DNA from: Salinibacterium hongtaonis
GTDB lineage: Bacteria; Actinomycetota; Actinomycetes; Actinomycetales; Microbacteriaceae
Length of the DNA: 64,000 nucleotides
Direction of reading: 5' to 3'
Assembly (NCBI RefSeq): GCF_003065485.1
Contig: NZ_CP026951.1
Span: 1,550,001-1,614,000, forward strand
Under the pieces are notes generated by a model. The model was not told the DNA's origin and searched no databases. It saw only the letters and a list, made by a program, of their open reading frames with translations. Made by a program: the position numbers and the translations under genes. Positions 19,006-28,815 of the stretch are shown here, piece after piece; position 1 is the first letter of the stretch, and each line of letters starts with the position of its first letter.

Positions 19006-21438
19006 CTAGCCGCCCCTCTCCCTCCACAGCACCATTTCGCCGTCGCGAAACGCGACGAGTACTAGCCCGTCACGGTCCGTTCGAGCTGACGCCGTGCCCA
19101 GGGTGCGAAGTGTGGCGAGGATATCTGCCGTGGGGTGCCCGTAGTCGTTGCCTGCCCCCACTCCGATGACTCCCACTCGGGCGTCGAGCTGTTCGTAAAG
19201 AGTCGCCGCCTGGTCACGAGAACCGTGGTGGGCGACCTTGACCACATCGACCGGCGCGAGGCTCGCCAGCTCTGCCCGATTGAGCGCGCCGAGCCGCAAC
19301 TGCGCCTCCCGGCCCAGATCCCCCAGAAGCACCGACGTCAGACATGTCTCGCAGGCCGGGCCGCCCGTAAACGCGGTCACAACACTCGCGTCGTTGCCGG
19401 GCCCGGGTGATGCTGAACGAGGGGGCCAGAGAACCGTCCAGCGATGCTCCCCCAGGGTTCCCGCCAGGCCACGAGTAGCCATCAGCACTTCGGAGCCGGA
19501 CTGCTCAAATCGCTTAAGCAGTGCCTCATCGCGCTGACCATCAGGGGGGCCCGCGAGGACAATCTTGACCCGGCCGAGCACCGTCTCGGCTCCGCCGACA
19601 TGATCGGCGTCAAAGTGGGTCAACACCAAAAGGTCGATCCGGTCGACGCCGAGCCGATTGAGGCACGCAGAGATCAACTCGGGCTCTTGTCCGGTATCAA
19701 TAAGCGCGACTTCTCCTGCGCTTCTGATGACCATTGCATCCCCCTGGCCAACGTCGCACGCCGCGAACTGCCAGTCCTGCGGAGTCGTGGCCGCACTACG
19801 CAGCGCGCTGCCCGCAGTCGACCCTGCTGTAACAATCGCGATGCAGGCCAGAGCCATCGCCGCAGACGATCGCACAGCTCTCCGACGAACGAGAACCGCC
19901 ATAAGAGCGCACGTGGAGACCGCCGCACAGGCCGCAAGCCCTGGCACGCCCTCCCACCACGGGATCTGCGAGTTCGGCAGACCCGCGAACCACGACGCCA
20001 CCGCGGCGATCCAGGCTGCTGGGACCCACGCGAACACCGCAATGAGCTGCGCGAGAGGGGGCGAAAGCCCCGCCACAATGCAGGCCGCAAGGCCAACGAC
20101 GGTGGCCACGGGCGCAGCCGGGGCCGCGAGGATGTTCGCCACCACTCCCCAGACGGGGATGCTCGGCGAAAGCAAGATGATGACGGGCTGGCACGCGAGC
20201 TGAGCAGCCAGGGGCAGGGCGATTACGGCCGCGATAGGGCGCGGCAAGAACCGCCCAAGAACCTCGCTGAGCGGCGCCGCCAAGACGAGCAGCCCCGCTG
20301 TCGCGAGAACGGACAGGGTGAACCCCAGGTTCCTTGCGAGCCACGGGTCGATGAGGAGCAACACGAACACGGCCAGGGCGAGGGCGGGGAGCCCGCCTGC
20401 CCCGCGACCCACAAAACGCCCGGAGAGCACAGCAAGGGCCATGACCGCGGCGCGCAGCACGCTCGGCTCGGGAGTGACCAGCACGACGAACCCGCAAAGC
20501 ACCGCGACCGCTGTGACGATTCGCAGGCCTCGAGGCCACCGTAGCCTTGCACCCAGCGCCATGACGAGCGCAACGATGATCGCGCAGTTGGCGCCCGAGA
20601 CCGCGGTGAGGTGGCTCAGTGCGCTGAGCTTCATTGCCTCGTCGAGGTCGTCGCTCACGAGCGTGGTGTCTCCGATCGCCAGCCCCGGCAGCAAGCTGCC
20701 GCCGTCGCCAGGGAGCGACCCGACGACATCGAGAAACCTCGCGCGCATGCCCGCCGCGGCAGAGACGATTCCCTCTCCTCGCTCAACAACTTCGGCATCA
20801 TCCGCGGAGAAGATACGATACGCGGCACCATCGCCCGGCTCTCCGGCGATCAGCGACCCTGACACCCGCACCGTGTCTCCCACCGCAGCATTGCCGCCGT
20901 GCACGGACCCGAAAATCATCACCGGAACCGAGAAGGTGCGCTCATCGAGGGCCGACTCTGAGGCGTTGTGCCCAACGGCAAGTCGCGAGACCGTTGCCCG
21001 GAAGGGCTCTGGTGCGGCGCCACGCCAGTTCTCCGCAGTAGGCGTGATCTCGTTCGCAATGCCCCCGTTCTGGTCGGCAGAAGCGGTTTCGGACCCTAGG
21101 GGACGGTGCACTGTCTGGGTCACCGTGGCCACGACCGTCACTTGCCTCGACTGCGCCGCAGCATCCCGAAACTCGGCAGGCTTTCGCACCTCGGCCGCGC
21201 CGCTGGCGCTGAGGAGAACCGCTCCGATAGCCAGAAGGGCGAGCGAAGCGGCGGCCCAGACCGATCTCCGACGGCTGTCGACAAGAGCGACCGCAACGAG
21301 AGCAAGCGATACTCCCGTCGTGACCCACGCCGCAAGGGCGGGGAGCGCATCGATTCCGATCGCGATAGCGGCTACCGCCCACGCGGCGGCGGCGGGCACA
21401 ACCAACCTGAGGTCTCTGCCGGGAGGCGCCTCGGTCAC
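19006..21438 (-). CDS. comEC: ComEC/Rec2 DNA-uptake channel protein
   Basis: Inner-membrane channel for transformation, 810 residues. There are several N-terminal membrane helices, a soluble OB-like segment, then the Competence domain with HLTAVSGANCAIIVALVMA and about eight further helices. The C-terminal metallo-beta-lactamase-like domain has DVGQGDAMVIRSAG and LTHFDADHVGGAE. The full-length frame and intact metal-site histidines suggest a functional protein. It overlaps comEA by 4 bases, so the two are translationally coupled. Confidence 0.94.
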   Translation of the reverse strand: MTEAPPGRDLRLVVPAAAAWAVAAIAIGIDALPALAAWVTTGVSLALVAVALVDSRRRSVWAAASLALLAIGAVLLSASGAAEVRKPAEFRDAAAQSRQVTVVATVTQTVHRPLGSETASADQNGGIANEITPTAENWRGAAPEPFRATVSRLAVGHNASESALDERTFSVPVMIFGSVHGGNAAVGDTVRVSGSLIAGEPGDGAAYRIFSADDAEVVERGEGIVSAAAGMRARFLDVVGSLPGDGGSLLPGLAIGDTTLVSDDLDEAMKLSALSHLTAVSGANCAIIVALVMALGARLRWPRGLRIVTAVAVLCGFVVLVTPEPSVLRAAVMALAVLSGRFVGRGAGGLPALALAVFVLLLIDPWLARNLGFTLSVLATAGLLVLAAPLSEVLGRFLPRPIAAVIALPLAAQLACQPVIILLSPSIPVWGVVANILAAPAAPVATVVGLAACIVAGLSPPLAQLIAVFAWVPAAWIAAVASWFAGLPNSQIPWWEGVPGLAACAAVSTCALMAVLVRRRAVRSSAAMALACIAIVTAGSTAGSALRSAATTPQDWQFAACDVGQGDAMVIRSAGEVALIDTGQEPELISACLNRLGVDRIDLLVLTHFDADHVGGAETVLGRVKIVLAGPPDGQRDEALLKRFEQSGSEVLMATRGLAGTLGEHRWTVLWPPRSASPGPGNDASVVTAFTGGPACETCLTSVLLGDLGREAQLRLGALNRAELASLAPVDVVKVAHHGSRDQAATLYEQLDARVGVIGVGAGNDYGHPTADILATLRTLGTASARTDRDGLVLVAFRDGEMVLWRERGG

Positions 21439-22106
21439 ACTGTCACGAGCGAGCGAAAGCCATCCAGGGTCTTCTCCCCGATGCCCGGCACCGCCAAGAG
21501 GTCGTCAACGGTGGCAAATCGACCGTTGGTATCGCGCCAGTCGATGATGCGCTGGGCTACGGCAGGTCCTATGCGCGGCAGCGTCTCGAGGGCGGCCGTA
21601 TCGGCAGTGTTCACATTGACGAGGCCGGACCCCCCGGATGAGCCGCCCGCCGCAGATGCGGCCGGGGGCACGGCGGTTTCGCCGACACTCGGAACGTAGA
21701 TCTGCTCCCCGTCACTCACCGGGCGGGCCAGATTGAGCTGGCTACGGTCGGCGTCGGCGGAGAAACCGCCCGCTGCGGCAACGGCATCGACCCCGCGCGC
21801 GCCGTCGTTCAGACGGTAGAGCCCGGGAGCAGCCACCGCACCCACGACGTGCACGTAGACGACTACGGCGCTGGAGCTGGAGGATGCCGACGGCGGTTGA
21901 TCGACGACGGTCTGGGTTTCTCCTGCGGCCCCGAACGCACTCGCGAGCACCATCGCCGAAACGCCCAGCAAGGCGAGAACGATAACAATCCCCAGCCGCA
22001 CCTTCACTCGCGGTGGTGCCGACGTCAACGCCCCGATGCCGCCGGGCACGACCCCGTTCGACACGCGGCTGTACTGGCCGTCCGCCGCGCGCTCTGGCAA
22101 TCCCAT
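21435..22106 (-). CDS. comEA: ComEA DNA-binding competence protein
   Basis: 223-residue membrane-anchored DNA receptor. A cytoplasmic N-terminus of about 38 residues is followed by one membrane helix (GIVIVLALLGVSAMVLASA). An SLBB domain (VVGAVAAPGLYRL to DGEQIYVPS), a Gly/Ser linker, and C-terminal helix-hairpin-helix motifs (VNVNTADTAALETLPRIG and LLAVPGIGEKTL) follow. ComEA delivers DNA to ComEC, encoded immediately downstream with a 4-base overlap. Pilus and ComF genes are not in the window, so competence itself cannot be concluded. Confidence 0.93.
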   Translation of the reverse strand: MGLPERAADGQYSRVSNGVVPGGIGALTSAPPRVKVRLGIVIVLALLGVSAMVLASAFGAAGETQTVVDQPPSASSSSSAVVVYVHVVGAVAAPGLYRLNDGARGVDAVAAAGGFSADADRSQLNLARPVSDGEQIYVPSVGETAVPPAASAAGGSSGGSGLVNVNTADTAALETLPRIGPAVAQRIIDWRDTNGRFATVDDLLAVPGIGEKTLDGFRSLVTV

Positions 22107-22161
22107 GAGACGAACTTAGGAGCGGAGGCTCGCCGCACTGGCGACCTACCGGGCAAACGGG

Positions 22162-22198
22162 GAAGGCTCCCCCGCCGGACACCGGTGGAGGAGCCTTC
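22162..22198. terminator. Hairpin after leuS
   Basis: GAAGGCTCC and GGAGCCTTC form a 9-bp stem around a 19-base GC-rich loop, 14 bases beyond the leuS stop on the minus strand. It probably ends the leuS transcript before comEA. Confidence 0.6.
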
Positions 22199-22211
22199 GC
22201 GCTAGGGAGAG

Positions 22212-24770
22212 CTACTTCTTGGTCGAGATGCTCACGATCTTAGGAGCGCGCACGATCACATTGACGATCTCGCGGTCTCCGACAGCGCGGATAGCACCGG
22301 CCGTTGCCAGGGCGAGAGCTTCAAGCTCCGCCGGGTCAATCGTGGGGCTCACCTCAAGCTTGTCGCGCACCTTGCCGTCGACCTGCACGACGGCAGTGAC
22401 GGACTGCTCCACGAGCAGCACCGGGTCGGCCTTGCGCCAGCCGTACGTGGCCACGGAGGCCTCGTAGCCAAGCTTCTGCCACATGTCCTCGGCGGTGTAC
22501 GGGGCGAACAGGCTCAGGCCGAGAGCGACCGTCTCCGTGGCCTCGCGCACGGCAGCATCCGCCCCTCCGACACCGCCATCAATCGCCTTGCGGGTGGCGT
22601 TGACCAGATCCATGATGCGGGCAACGACAACGTTGAACTTGAACGCCTCGATGAGCCCGGGTGCGTCGGCCAAGAAGCGGTGGGTAACGCGACGAAGTGC
22701 TTCGTTGCCCGTCTTCCACTCGACCTCGGGTGCGCTCGTGACATCGCCAGCAAGGCGCCAGGCGCGAGCCAGGAACTTGGCAGACGAGTGAGGCGAAACA
22801 TCCGCCCAGTCAATGTCGTCCTCCGGCGGGCCAGCAAAGGCCATTGTCAGACGAACGGCGTCGACACCGTGCTTATCGAGCTGCTCGCTCAGCTGAACGA
22901 TGTTGCCCTTCGACTTGCTCATTGCCGAGCCATCCATGAGCACCATGCCCTGGTTGAGCAGGGCGCTGAACGGCTCCGTGAATGACAGGTAACCGAGGTC
23001 GTAGAGAACCTTGGTGATGAAGCGCGCGTAGAGCAGGTGCAGGATGGCGTGGGTCACGCCGCCGACGTACTGGTCAACGGGGGCCCACTTCTCTGCCTCC
23101 TTGGGGTCGAACGCCTGGGTGTCGTCGTGCGGGTTAAGGAACCGCAAGAAATACCACGAGCTGTCGACGAACGTGTCCATCGTGTCGGCGTCACGGCGGG
23201 CAGGAGTGCCATCGATCGGGTTGGGCACATTGACCCAGTCCTCGGCGGCACCCAACGGCGACGAGCCCTTCGGCTTGAGGTCGAGGCCCTCAGACGGCGG
23301 GAGGACGACGGGAAGCTGATCCTCGGGAACGGGGATCATCGACCCGTCTTCGCCGTGGATGATCGGGATGGGTGTGCCCCAGTAGCGCTGACGGGAGATG
23401 AGCCAGTCGCGCAACCGGTAGTTGCGGGCAGAGCGGCCCTTTCCATCGGCCTCAAGCTGCTCGACGATGCGCTTGATCGCGTTGGCCTTGCTGAGCCCGT
23501 CGAGCGGGCCCGAGTTGATCATCCGGCCCTCTCCTCCGAGCGCCTCGCCCGTTACTGCAGGGTCGGTCTCCGGGAGATCGGGCAGAACCGGGTCGCCATT
23601 CTCGTCGGTCTCGATGACGGGGATGGCCCCGGTGACGGGAGCGTTGGTATCGACGACCACGCGGACCGGCAATCCGAAGGCGCGGGCAAAATCAAGGTCG
23701 CGCTGATCGTGCGCGGGAACGGCCATGATGGCGCCGGTGCCGTAGTCCGAGAGCACGTAGTCGGCGGCCCAGATGGGAAGGCGTTCTCCGTTGACAGGGT
23801 TGATGGCGTAGCGGTGGAGAAAGACGCCCGTCTTCTCCTTAGTCGCATCCTGACGGTCGATCTCGGTCTTCTTCTGCACCTGCGTGAGGTAGGCGGCGAA
23901 TTCGGCCTTGACCGCATCCTCAGCACCATCGATCAACTCTGCGGCGAGGTCGGAGTCGGGGGCGACGACCATGAAGGTCGCGCCGAACAGGGTGTCGGGC
24001 CGGGTGGTGAAGACGGTGACAGGCTCAGTGCGGCCCTCGATCTCGAAGTCGACGTCGGCACCGATTGAGCGGCCGATCCAGTTGCGCTGCATTGCCAGCA
24101 CCTTGGACGGCCAGCTGCCCTCGAGCTGGTTGAGATCGTCGAGCAGGCGGTCGGCATAGTCGGTGATGCGCAGGTACCACTGCGTGAGCTTCTTCTTCTC
24201 CGCCGTCGCGCCGCAGCGCTCACACGTGCCGTCGACAACCTGCTCGTTGGCGAGAACGGTCTGATCGTTGGGGCACCAGTTAACCCACGATGCCTTGCGG
24301 TAGGCGAGGCCCTTCTCATACATCTTGAGGAACAGCCACTGGTTCCATTTGTAGTACTCGGGGTCGCTTGTGTGGATCGTGCGGTCCCAGTCGAACGACG
24401 CTGCGTACAGCTTCATGCTGCGCTTCTGCTGCTCGATATTGGCGTAGGTCCACTCGCGCGGGTCGATGCCACGCTTGATCGCGGCGTTCTCTGCCGGCAG
24501 ACCGAACGAGTCCCAGCCGATCGGGTGAAGCACGTTGAAGCCCTGCTGGCGCCAGTAGCGGGCGATGACGTCTCCCAGGGCATACGCCTCGGCGTGGCCC
24601 ATGTGCAGGTCGCCCGACGGGTAGGGGAACATGTCGAGCACATACTTGCGCGGGCGCGTATCGCTAGCGTTCTCTGTGCTGAACGGCTTCAGCTCATCCC
24701 AGACGGCCTGCCACTTCTGCTGGATCTGCGAGAAGTCGTAGTCGTTGGAGTCTTCGTGCTGCTGGGCCAC
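22212..24770 (-). CDS. leuS: Leucyl-tRNA synthetase
   Basis: Class I aminoacyl-tRNA synthetase of 852 residues charging tRNA-Leu. The HIGH-equivalent is [17 protein letters not shown] near residue 50, the zinc-ribbon region has [18 protein letters not shown], and the editing domain includes [17 protein letters not shown]. The KMSKS loop is MSKSKGN. The anticodon-binding and C-terminal domains end in [10 protein letters not shown]. It stands as its own unit between an SGNH hydrolase gene and comEA. The 188-base upstream gap must hold its promoter; no T-box-like structure was recognised there. Confidence 0.98.
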   Translation of the reverse strand: MAQQHEDSNDYDFSQIQQKWQAVWDELKPFSTENASDTRPRKYVLDMFPYPSGDLHMGHAEAYALGDVIARYWRQQGFNVLHPIGWDSFGLPAENAAIKRGIDPREWTYANIEQQKRSMKLYAASFDWDRTIHTSDPEYYKWNQWLFLKMYEKGLAYRKASWVNWCPNDQTVLANEQVVDGTCERCGATAEKKKLTQWYLRITDYADRLLDDLNQLEGSWPSKVLAMQRNWIGRSIGADVDFEIEGRTEPVTVFTTRPDTLFGATFMVVAPDSDLAAELIDGAEDAVKAEFAAYLTQVQKKTEIDRQDATKEKTGVFLHRYAINPVNGERLPIWAADYVLSDYGTGAIMAVPAHDQRDLDFARAFGLPVRVVVDTNAPVTGAIPVIETDENGDPVLPDLPETDPAVTGEALGGEGRMINSGPLDGLSKANAIKRIVEQLEADGKGRSARNYRLRDWLISRQRYWGTPIPIIHGEDGSMIPVPEDQLPVVLPPSEGLDLKPKGSSPLGAAEDWVNVPNPIDGTPARRDADTMDTFVDSSWYFLRFLNPHDDTQAFDPKEAEKWAPVDQYVGGVTHAILHLLYARFITKVLYDLGYLSFTEPFSALLNQGMVLMDGSAMSKSKGNIVQLSEQLDKHGVDAVRLTMAFAGPPEDDIDWADVSPHSSAKFLARAWRLAGDVTSAPEVEWKTGNEALRRVTHRFLADAPGLIEAFKFNVVVARIMDLVNATRKAIDGGVGGADAAVREATETVALGLSLFAPYTAEDMWQKLGYEASVATYGWRKADPVLLVEQSVTAVVQVDGKVRDKLEVSPTIDPAELEALALATAGAIRAVGDREIVNVIVRAPKIVSISTKK

Positions 24771-24958
24771 AGGTCATCTCAATTCGTTGCGGGAGTCGGT
24801 GCCGGCGCCGCGACGATCATGGTCGTCGCCCTCAATTCAGCCAGGGGGGAAGGCCGAACGGGGCTCGTGGGCGTTGGCCGCGAAGCCAGCGCGCACGGCG
24901 CGTCTTCCAGACTATCGAACCAACGCGCTGCATGCGCTCCTCGGCAGCAGCTCCAGCG

Positions 24959-25729
24959 CTACTGCCCAGGCGAATCCACGTGCCGCAGATGGGGCCAACG
25001 CGGGCTAAGCCCGTCCCCTGACGACGTGCCCGTGACCCTCCGCTTGACCCACGGTCCAAGGTAGTTCCAGGCCCAGGCAGCGTCGTCGCGGAGTGCTTCG
25101 ATCCTCCGCCGGGTCGGCAGCGGGTCGAACTCCGATGCTTCGACCACATGGTCGGCTCGAAGCTGCGCCATTACACGGTTCGCCATCGTGGCATGCCCCA
25201 TGCTCGACATATGGAGGCGATCGATGTCCCACATTCGCGGATCGTTGTATTCATCGAAGCGCCAGTAGTCCACGATGAGCGCTCCGCGAACGTCGGCAAT
25301 CTCGCGAAGCAGCTCGTTGTAAATTGCAGTCCGCCCGCGGGTACGTCGAAAGATCGGCGATTGTGCGGTATCAAAGCCCGTAAACAGCACGACTGTGGCC
25401 CCGGATGAGGTCAGCCGTTCGACTGCGGCATCGTATTCGGCCATGAGGTCGTCGATGTCGATAGACGGGCGCAGGATGTCGTTGCCTCCCGCGTAGATCG
25501 TGACCAGGGTGGGGTCGAGATCGATCGCCGGTTGCACCTGCTCGTCGATCACCTGTCGCAGCTTGCGCCCTCTGATGGCGAGGTTCGCATACTGCGTGTC
25601 TGGGTCGTTAGCAGCCAAAAACTCGGCCACCCTGTCTGCCCAGCCCCTGAGTCCATGGGGCAAACCTGGGTCGGGGTCACCGACGCCTTCTGTGAACGAA
25701 TCGCCCAAGGCGACGTATCTGATGGTCAC
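24959..25729 (-). CDS. SGNH/GDSL hydrolase
   Basis: 256-residue esterase/lipase of the SGNH superfamily. Block I GDSFTEG carries the nucleophile Ser near residue 11, block III is YAGGNDILRP, and block V has the catalytic Asp and His in DRLHMSSMGHATM. There is no signal peptide, so it is likely cytoplasmic. The substrate is unknown. Its ATG overlaps the end of the pabB-like gene by 4 bases. Confidence 0.92.
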   Translation of the reverse strand: MTIRYVALGDSFTEGVGDPDPGLPHGLRGWADRVAEFLAANDPDTQYANLAIRGRKLRQVIDEQVQPAIDLDPTLVTIYAGGNDILRPSIDIDDLMAEYDAAVERLTSSGATVVLFTGFDTAQSPIFRRTRGRTAIYNELLREIADVRGALIVDYWRFDEYNDPRMWDIDRLHMSSMGHATMANRVMAQLRADHVVEASEFDPLPTRRRIEALRDDAAWAWNYLGPWVKRRVTGTSSGDGLSPRWPHLRHVDSPGQ

Positions 25730-27132
25730 CCCGCCACACTACTTTCCTCCGCCTGGGACGTCGTCTCCCGGCTCGACGTGACGGCGCGGAGCAGAGCACG
25801 CGCCTTGAGCTTCACTTCTGCGAGCTCCTCGTGTGGATCAGATAGTGCGGTTATCCCTCCGCCCGCTCCGATCGTGGCGCCATTGGCATCAATCACAATG
25901 CTTCGGATGACCATGGCCAGATCGAGCGAACCGTCGAGGCAGAGCAGGCCGAACACCCCGGAGTAAATGCCCCGCGGTCGCGCTTCGAGGGAGTCGAGGA
26001 TGAGCGTCGCCTCGCGCTTGGGCGCGCCCGTCATCGAACCAGCAGGAAAACACGCACGCACCGCTTCGATCGAATCGAGCCCTCGGCGCAACCTGCCCTC
26101 AATCGTGCTCACGAGTTGATGCACGTGCGGATAACTCTCCACCGCGAGAAGCGACGTGACTCTCACCGTGGCGGGATCGCACACGCGCGCGAGATCGTTG
26201 CGCATCAGGTCCACGATCATCAGGTTCTCGGCACGTTCCTTCTCGCTCGCGAGCAGTTCTGCGGCGAGCGCCGAATCCTCTTCGTGGCCGGATGCGCGCG
26301 GCCGGGTGCCCTTGATGGGGCGAGTAGTAACTTCGCCGTCGGCGCTCACTGCCAGAAACTGCTCGGGGGATGCGCTCAGCAGTGCGACGCCGTCTACTCG
26401 CAGATACCCGCCGTGGTGAGCCGGGCTGGTTGCTCTGAGGGTGAGGTAACTGGCGAGGGGGTCGTAATCGCCGGGTACCCGGGCTTCGTTGGTGAGACAC
26501 AGCTGGTAGGCATTGCCCGCGGAAATGTGCGCCTGGCACTGCGCGATCAGGTCGAGATAGCGGGCATCTTCGCTGTGCCAGCGCGCAAGCTCCTCCCCCG
26601 GTTGCAGAGCTGGATCGGTGGGCATGACAACCGGGCAACGCTCGACACCGGCGAGCGCCTCACAAACCTCATCTCGCCATCCGGCAAGTTCACCCCACCA
26701 GTCACCATCGGAGTTCGCTTCGACGAGGGCTACGAGCGCTACCGTGTGGGCGGCGTGGTCGAATACGACGGCACGATCCACAAACATCCAGGCAGCATCC
26801 GGATGCTCGGAGCGGTGCTTCACCTCTACTCCCAGGGTCTGGCCGCGCAGTTCGTAGCCGAGCCAGCCGACCCAGCCGAGGCCGAAGCCATCCGCTCCCG
26901 GCTCGGTTGCTGCGCGCGTTTCGCGGAGCTCCTCGCTCAGGGCTTCGAGGATGGGGCGATCCTGAGCATCTGAGAGAACGCGTGACGAGGCTCCCATAGC
27001 GCTGCGACCGCTCGATGCGTCGATTCCGCTATCGAGCCAGAACGCGGAGTGGGCATCGGCAAACAAAGCGAGAAACACCTGGGAAGGGTCGATCCACTCC
27101 CCTAACGGATGTTTCATAACTCTGCGACGCAT
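25726..27132 (-). CDS. pabB: Aminodeoxychorismate synthase component I (PabB-like)
   Basis: Chorismate-binding enzyme, 468 residues; together with a PabA amidotransferase it would form 4-amino-4-deoxychorismate for folate synthesis. Signatures are ATTRPIKGTRPRASGHEED-like TTRPIKGTRPRAS, MIVDLMRNDLARVCDP, and GSMTGAPKREATLILDSLE with RGIYSGVFG. The Lys in PIKGTRP is the residue that separates PabB from anthranilate synthase component I. MKHPLGEW at 27117 is an alternative start. A class IV aminotransferase gene (PabC-like) is divergently transcribed from only 11 bases away, completing the p-aminobenzoate branch. Confidence 0.88.
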   Translation of the reverse strand: MRRRVMKHPLGEWIDPSQVFLALFADAHSAFWLDSGIDASSGRSAMGASSRVLSDAQDRPILEALSEELRETRAATEPGADGFGLGWVGWLGYELRGQTLGVEVKHRSEHPDAAWMFVDRAVVFDHAAHTVALVALVEANSDGDWWGELAGWRDEVCEALAGVERCPVVMPTDPALQPGEELARWHSEDARYLDLIAQCQAHISAGNAYQLCLTNEARVPGDYDPLASYLTLRATSPAHHGGYLRVDGVALLSASPEQFLAVSADGEVTTRPIKGTRPRASGHEEDSALAAELLASEKERAENLMIVDLMRNDLARVCDPATVRVTSLLAVESYPHVHQLVSTIEGRLRRGLDSIEAVRACFPAGSMTGAPKREATLILDSLEARPRGIYSGVFGLLCLDGSLDLAMVIRSIVIDANGATIGAGGGITALSDPHEELAEVKLKARALLRAVTSSRETTSQAEESSVAG

Positions 27133-27145
27133 ACGCTAACCCTAT
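27132..27145. promoter_or_regulatory. Face-to-face leaderless -10 elements between pabB-like and pabC-like genes
   Basis: Only 11 bases separate the two ATG codons. On the plus strand TACGCT (27132-27137) lies 6 bases before the pabC-like ATG; on the minus strand TAGGGT (27144-27139) lies 6 bases before the pabB ATG. Both fit TANNNT at the spacing of leaderless promoters, and each overlaps the opposite start codon. No Shine-Dalgarno exists for either gene. Confidence 0.5.
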
Positions 27146-27959
27146 GAGTGCGCAACCGAGTCTGCTGTGGTCGGGAGATCGTCTCGTAGCGGATGATCGC
27201 CCTGGCGAGCTGGCTCCCCTCGTCGTTGCCGACTCATGGCTCGTGGTGGACGGCCGCGCTCGAGCCCTCTCGCTTCACCGGGAACGCTTTGTGTCGTCGG
27301 TGAGCACTGTCGCAGGCGATGGCGCTGCGGATGCCGCCGCGGCGGTGTGGGAATCAGCGCTCGCCGAGTTGCCACCCCGTGGTGCATGGTTCCCCCGCGT
27401 GGAGCTCAGGGGCACCGGTGCCGATAGGACTTTTCGGGTTCTCGTGCGGCCGGCTCCCACACTCACCCGCAGCGTGACACTGACAACGTTCGAGGGCGAC
27501 GACCCACGCACTACTCCGTCAATCAAGGGTGCCTCCCTTGAGGCGCTCGAGGCCCTGCGAGCGCAGGCTCGCGCCGACAGCGGAGCGGACGACATTGTGC
27601 TGCTCTCTCCCCTCGGTCACATCGCGGAGGGTGCCGCAACTGCACTGCTGTGGTGGCGGGGGGACATCCTGTGCCAACCCGCAGAAGAAATCGAACGTGT
27701 TGACAGCGTGACCGCGAGATCGATTACCGCCCTTGCCACGGCGCTGGGCGTTTCCCTCTCGTGGGAGACGACAACTCCGGGCGAACTCGACGGTTTAGAA
27801 GTGTGGGCGGTCAACGCTCTCCATGGGCCGAGGATCGTGAAACGATGGGTAGACGGGCCTCCGCTCGCGGAATTGCCCGGCAGACTCGCGCTCTGGAGCA
27901 AACGACTCGACACCCTTCGCGCAGCACTCGCGCCTGCACCCGAGCTAACGACTCCGTGA
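27144..27959 (+). CDS. Class IV aminotransferase (aminodeoxychorismate lyase-like)
   Basis: 271-residue PLP-dependent fold IV protein, probably 4-amino-4-deoxychorismate lyase (PabC). Near residue 128 TTPSIKGASLEALEALR holds the candidate PLP lysine, as in the IKG segment of PabC. DDIVLLSPLGHIAEGAATALLWW-type sequence (DIVLLSPLGHIAEGAA) corresponds to the conserved Glu region. The divergent PabB-like neighbour supports the assignment. Overall similarity to well-known PabC proteins is modest, so another amino-acid transaminase or lyase remains possible. Confidence 0.75.
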   Translation: MSAQPSLLWSGDRLVADDRPGELAPLVVADSWLVVDGRARALSLHRERFVSSVSTVAGDGAADAAAAVWESALAELPPRGAWFPRVELRGTGADRTFRVLVRPAPTLTRSVTLTTFEGDDPRTTPSIKGASLEALEALRAQARADSGADDIVLLSPLGHIAEGAATALLWWRGDILCQPAEEIERVDSVTARSITALATALGVSLSWETTTPGELDGLEVWAVNALHGPRIVKRWVDGPPLAELPGRLALWSKRLDTLRAALAPAPELTTP

Positions 27960-27978
27960 TCGGCCGAAAGACACCGCT

Positions 27979-28710
27979 ATGAACGAAATACTCGACTGGA
28001 TTCTCGAAGTGGTTCAGTCGGTCGACCCCGTGCTTCGCACGATCATTGCCGGCATCGCGATTCTGCTCGAAACCTCCGTGCTCGTAGGCCTGGTTGTTCC
28101 GGGCGACACTGTAGTGATCGTTTCGGCAACGGCAGTGAGCAGCGTCGCTGAGTACGTGTGGTTGCTCGTCGCCGTCGTGGTCGGAGCCCTCATCGGTGAG
28201 TCGATCGGGTTCGCCCTCGGCCGCTTCTTTGGCCCCAGCATCCGAACGAGCAGAGTGGGCCGGTGGATCGGCGAGAAACACTGGGTCTCTGCGCAGAACT
28301 ACACGGACCGACGGGCGGGTATTGCGGTATTCGTCTCGCGCTTTCTGCCGGTTCTTCACTCGCTTGTTCCCCTGACCGTGGGAATGAGCACGATGCGGTA
28401 TCGCACCTTCATCGCCTGGACCGCTCCCGCGTGTGTGCTGTGGGCGACGGGATACATCACGGTGGGCTGGCTCGCGGCTGGCTCCTACCGCGAACTCTCC
28501 GAGCAACTGCACACCGCCGGCTACATCTTCGTCGGCATCATCGCCGCGTTTCTCCTGCTGGTGGTGGTGGGTAAGCGGCTGCTACACCGACTCGAGCGGC
28601 GCTACATGCAGCATCCGGGAGACGGCGACGCCACGACGGTCGACGAAGACCCCGCAGACACCAACGATGCAGCCGCTGACGATGCAGACGCTGACGATTC
28701 GGCGCGCTAG
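27979..28710 (+). CDS. DedA-family membrane protein
   Basis: 243-residue SNARE-associated/DedA membrane protein, a family of lipid scramblases and flippases acting on undecaprenyl phosphate and phospholipids. LLETSVLVGLVVPGDTVVIV near the N-terminus holds the conserved PGD/E re-entrant motif; GALIGESIGFALGRFFG and VFVSRFLPVLHSLVPLTVGM follow, the latter with the conserved Arg. Two C-terminal hydrophobic helices and a cytoplasmic acidic tail rich in Asp/Ala complete it. It follows the aminotransferase gene after 19 bases. Confidence 0.92.
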   Translation: MNEILDWILEVVQSVDPVLRTIIAGIAILLETSVLVGLVVPGDTVVIVSATAVSSVAEYVWLLVAVVVGALIGESIGFALGRFFGPSIRTSRVGRWIGEKHWVSAQNYTDRRAGIAVFVSRFLPVLHSLVPLTVGMSTMRYRTFIAWTAPACVLWATGYITVGWLAAGSYRELSEQLHTAGYIFVGIIAAFLLLVVVGKRLLHRLERRYMQHPGDGDATTVDEDPADTNDAAADDADADDSAR

Positions 28711-28765
28711 CGGGGCTGATGCCACTGCCGCTGCCGCCCGCCGAGAAGCCTCTCGCGTTAACGAC

Positions 28766-28802
28766 TGAACGCCGCCCATCCTCTCGGATGCGACGGCGTT
28801 CA
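28766..28802. terminator. Bidirectional hairpin between dedA and tetR
   Basis: TGAACGCCG and CGGCGTTCA form a 9-bp stem that encloses a second small hairpin (CATCC...GGATG). It lies between two convergent genes and 13 bases from the TetR stop, so it probably terminates both. Confidence 0.7.
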
Positions 28803-28815
28803 GGAATCGCGTAGC

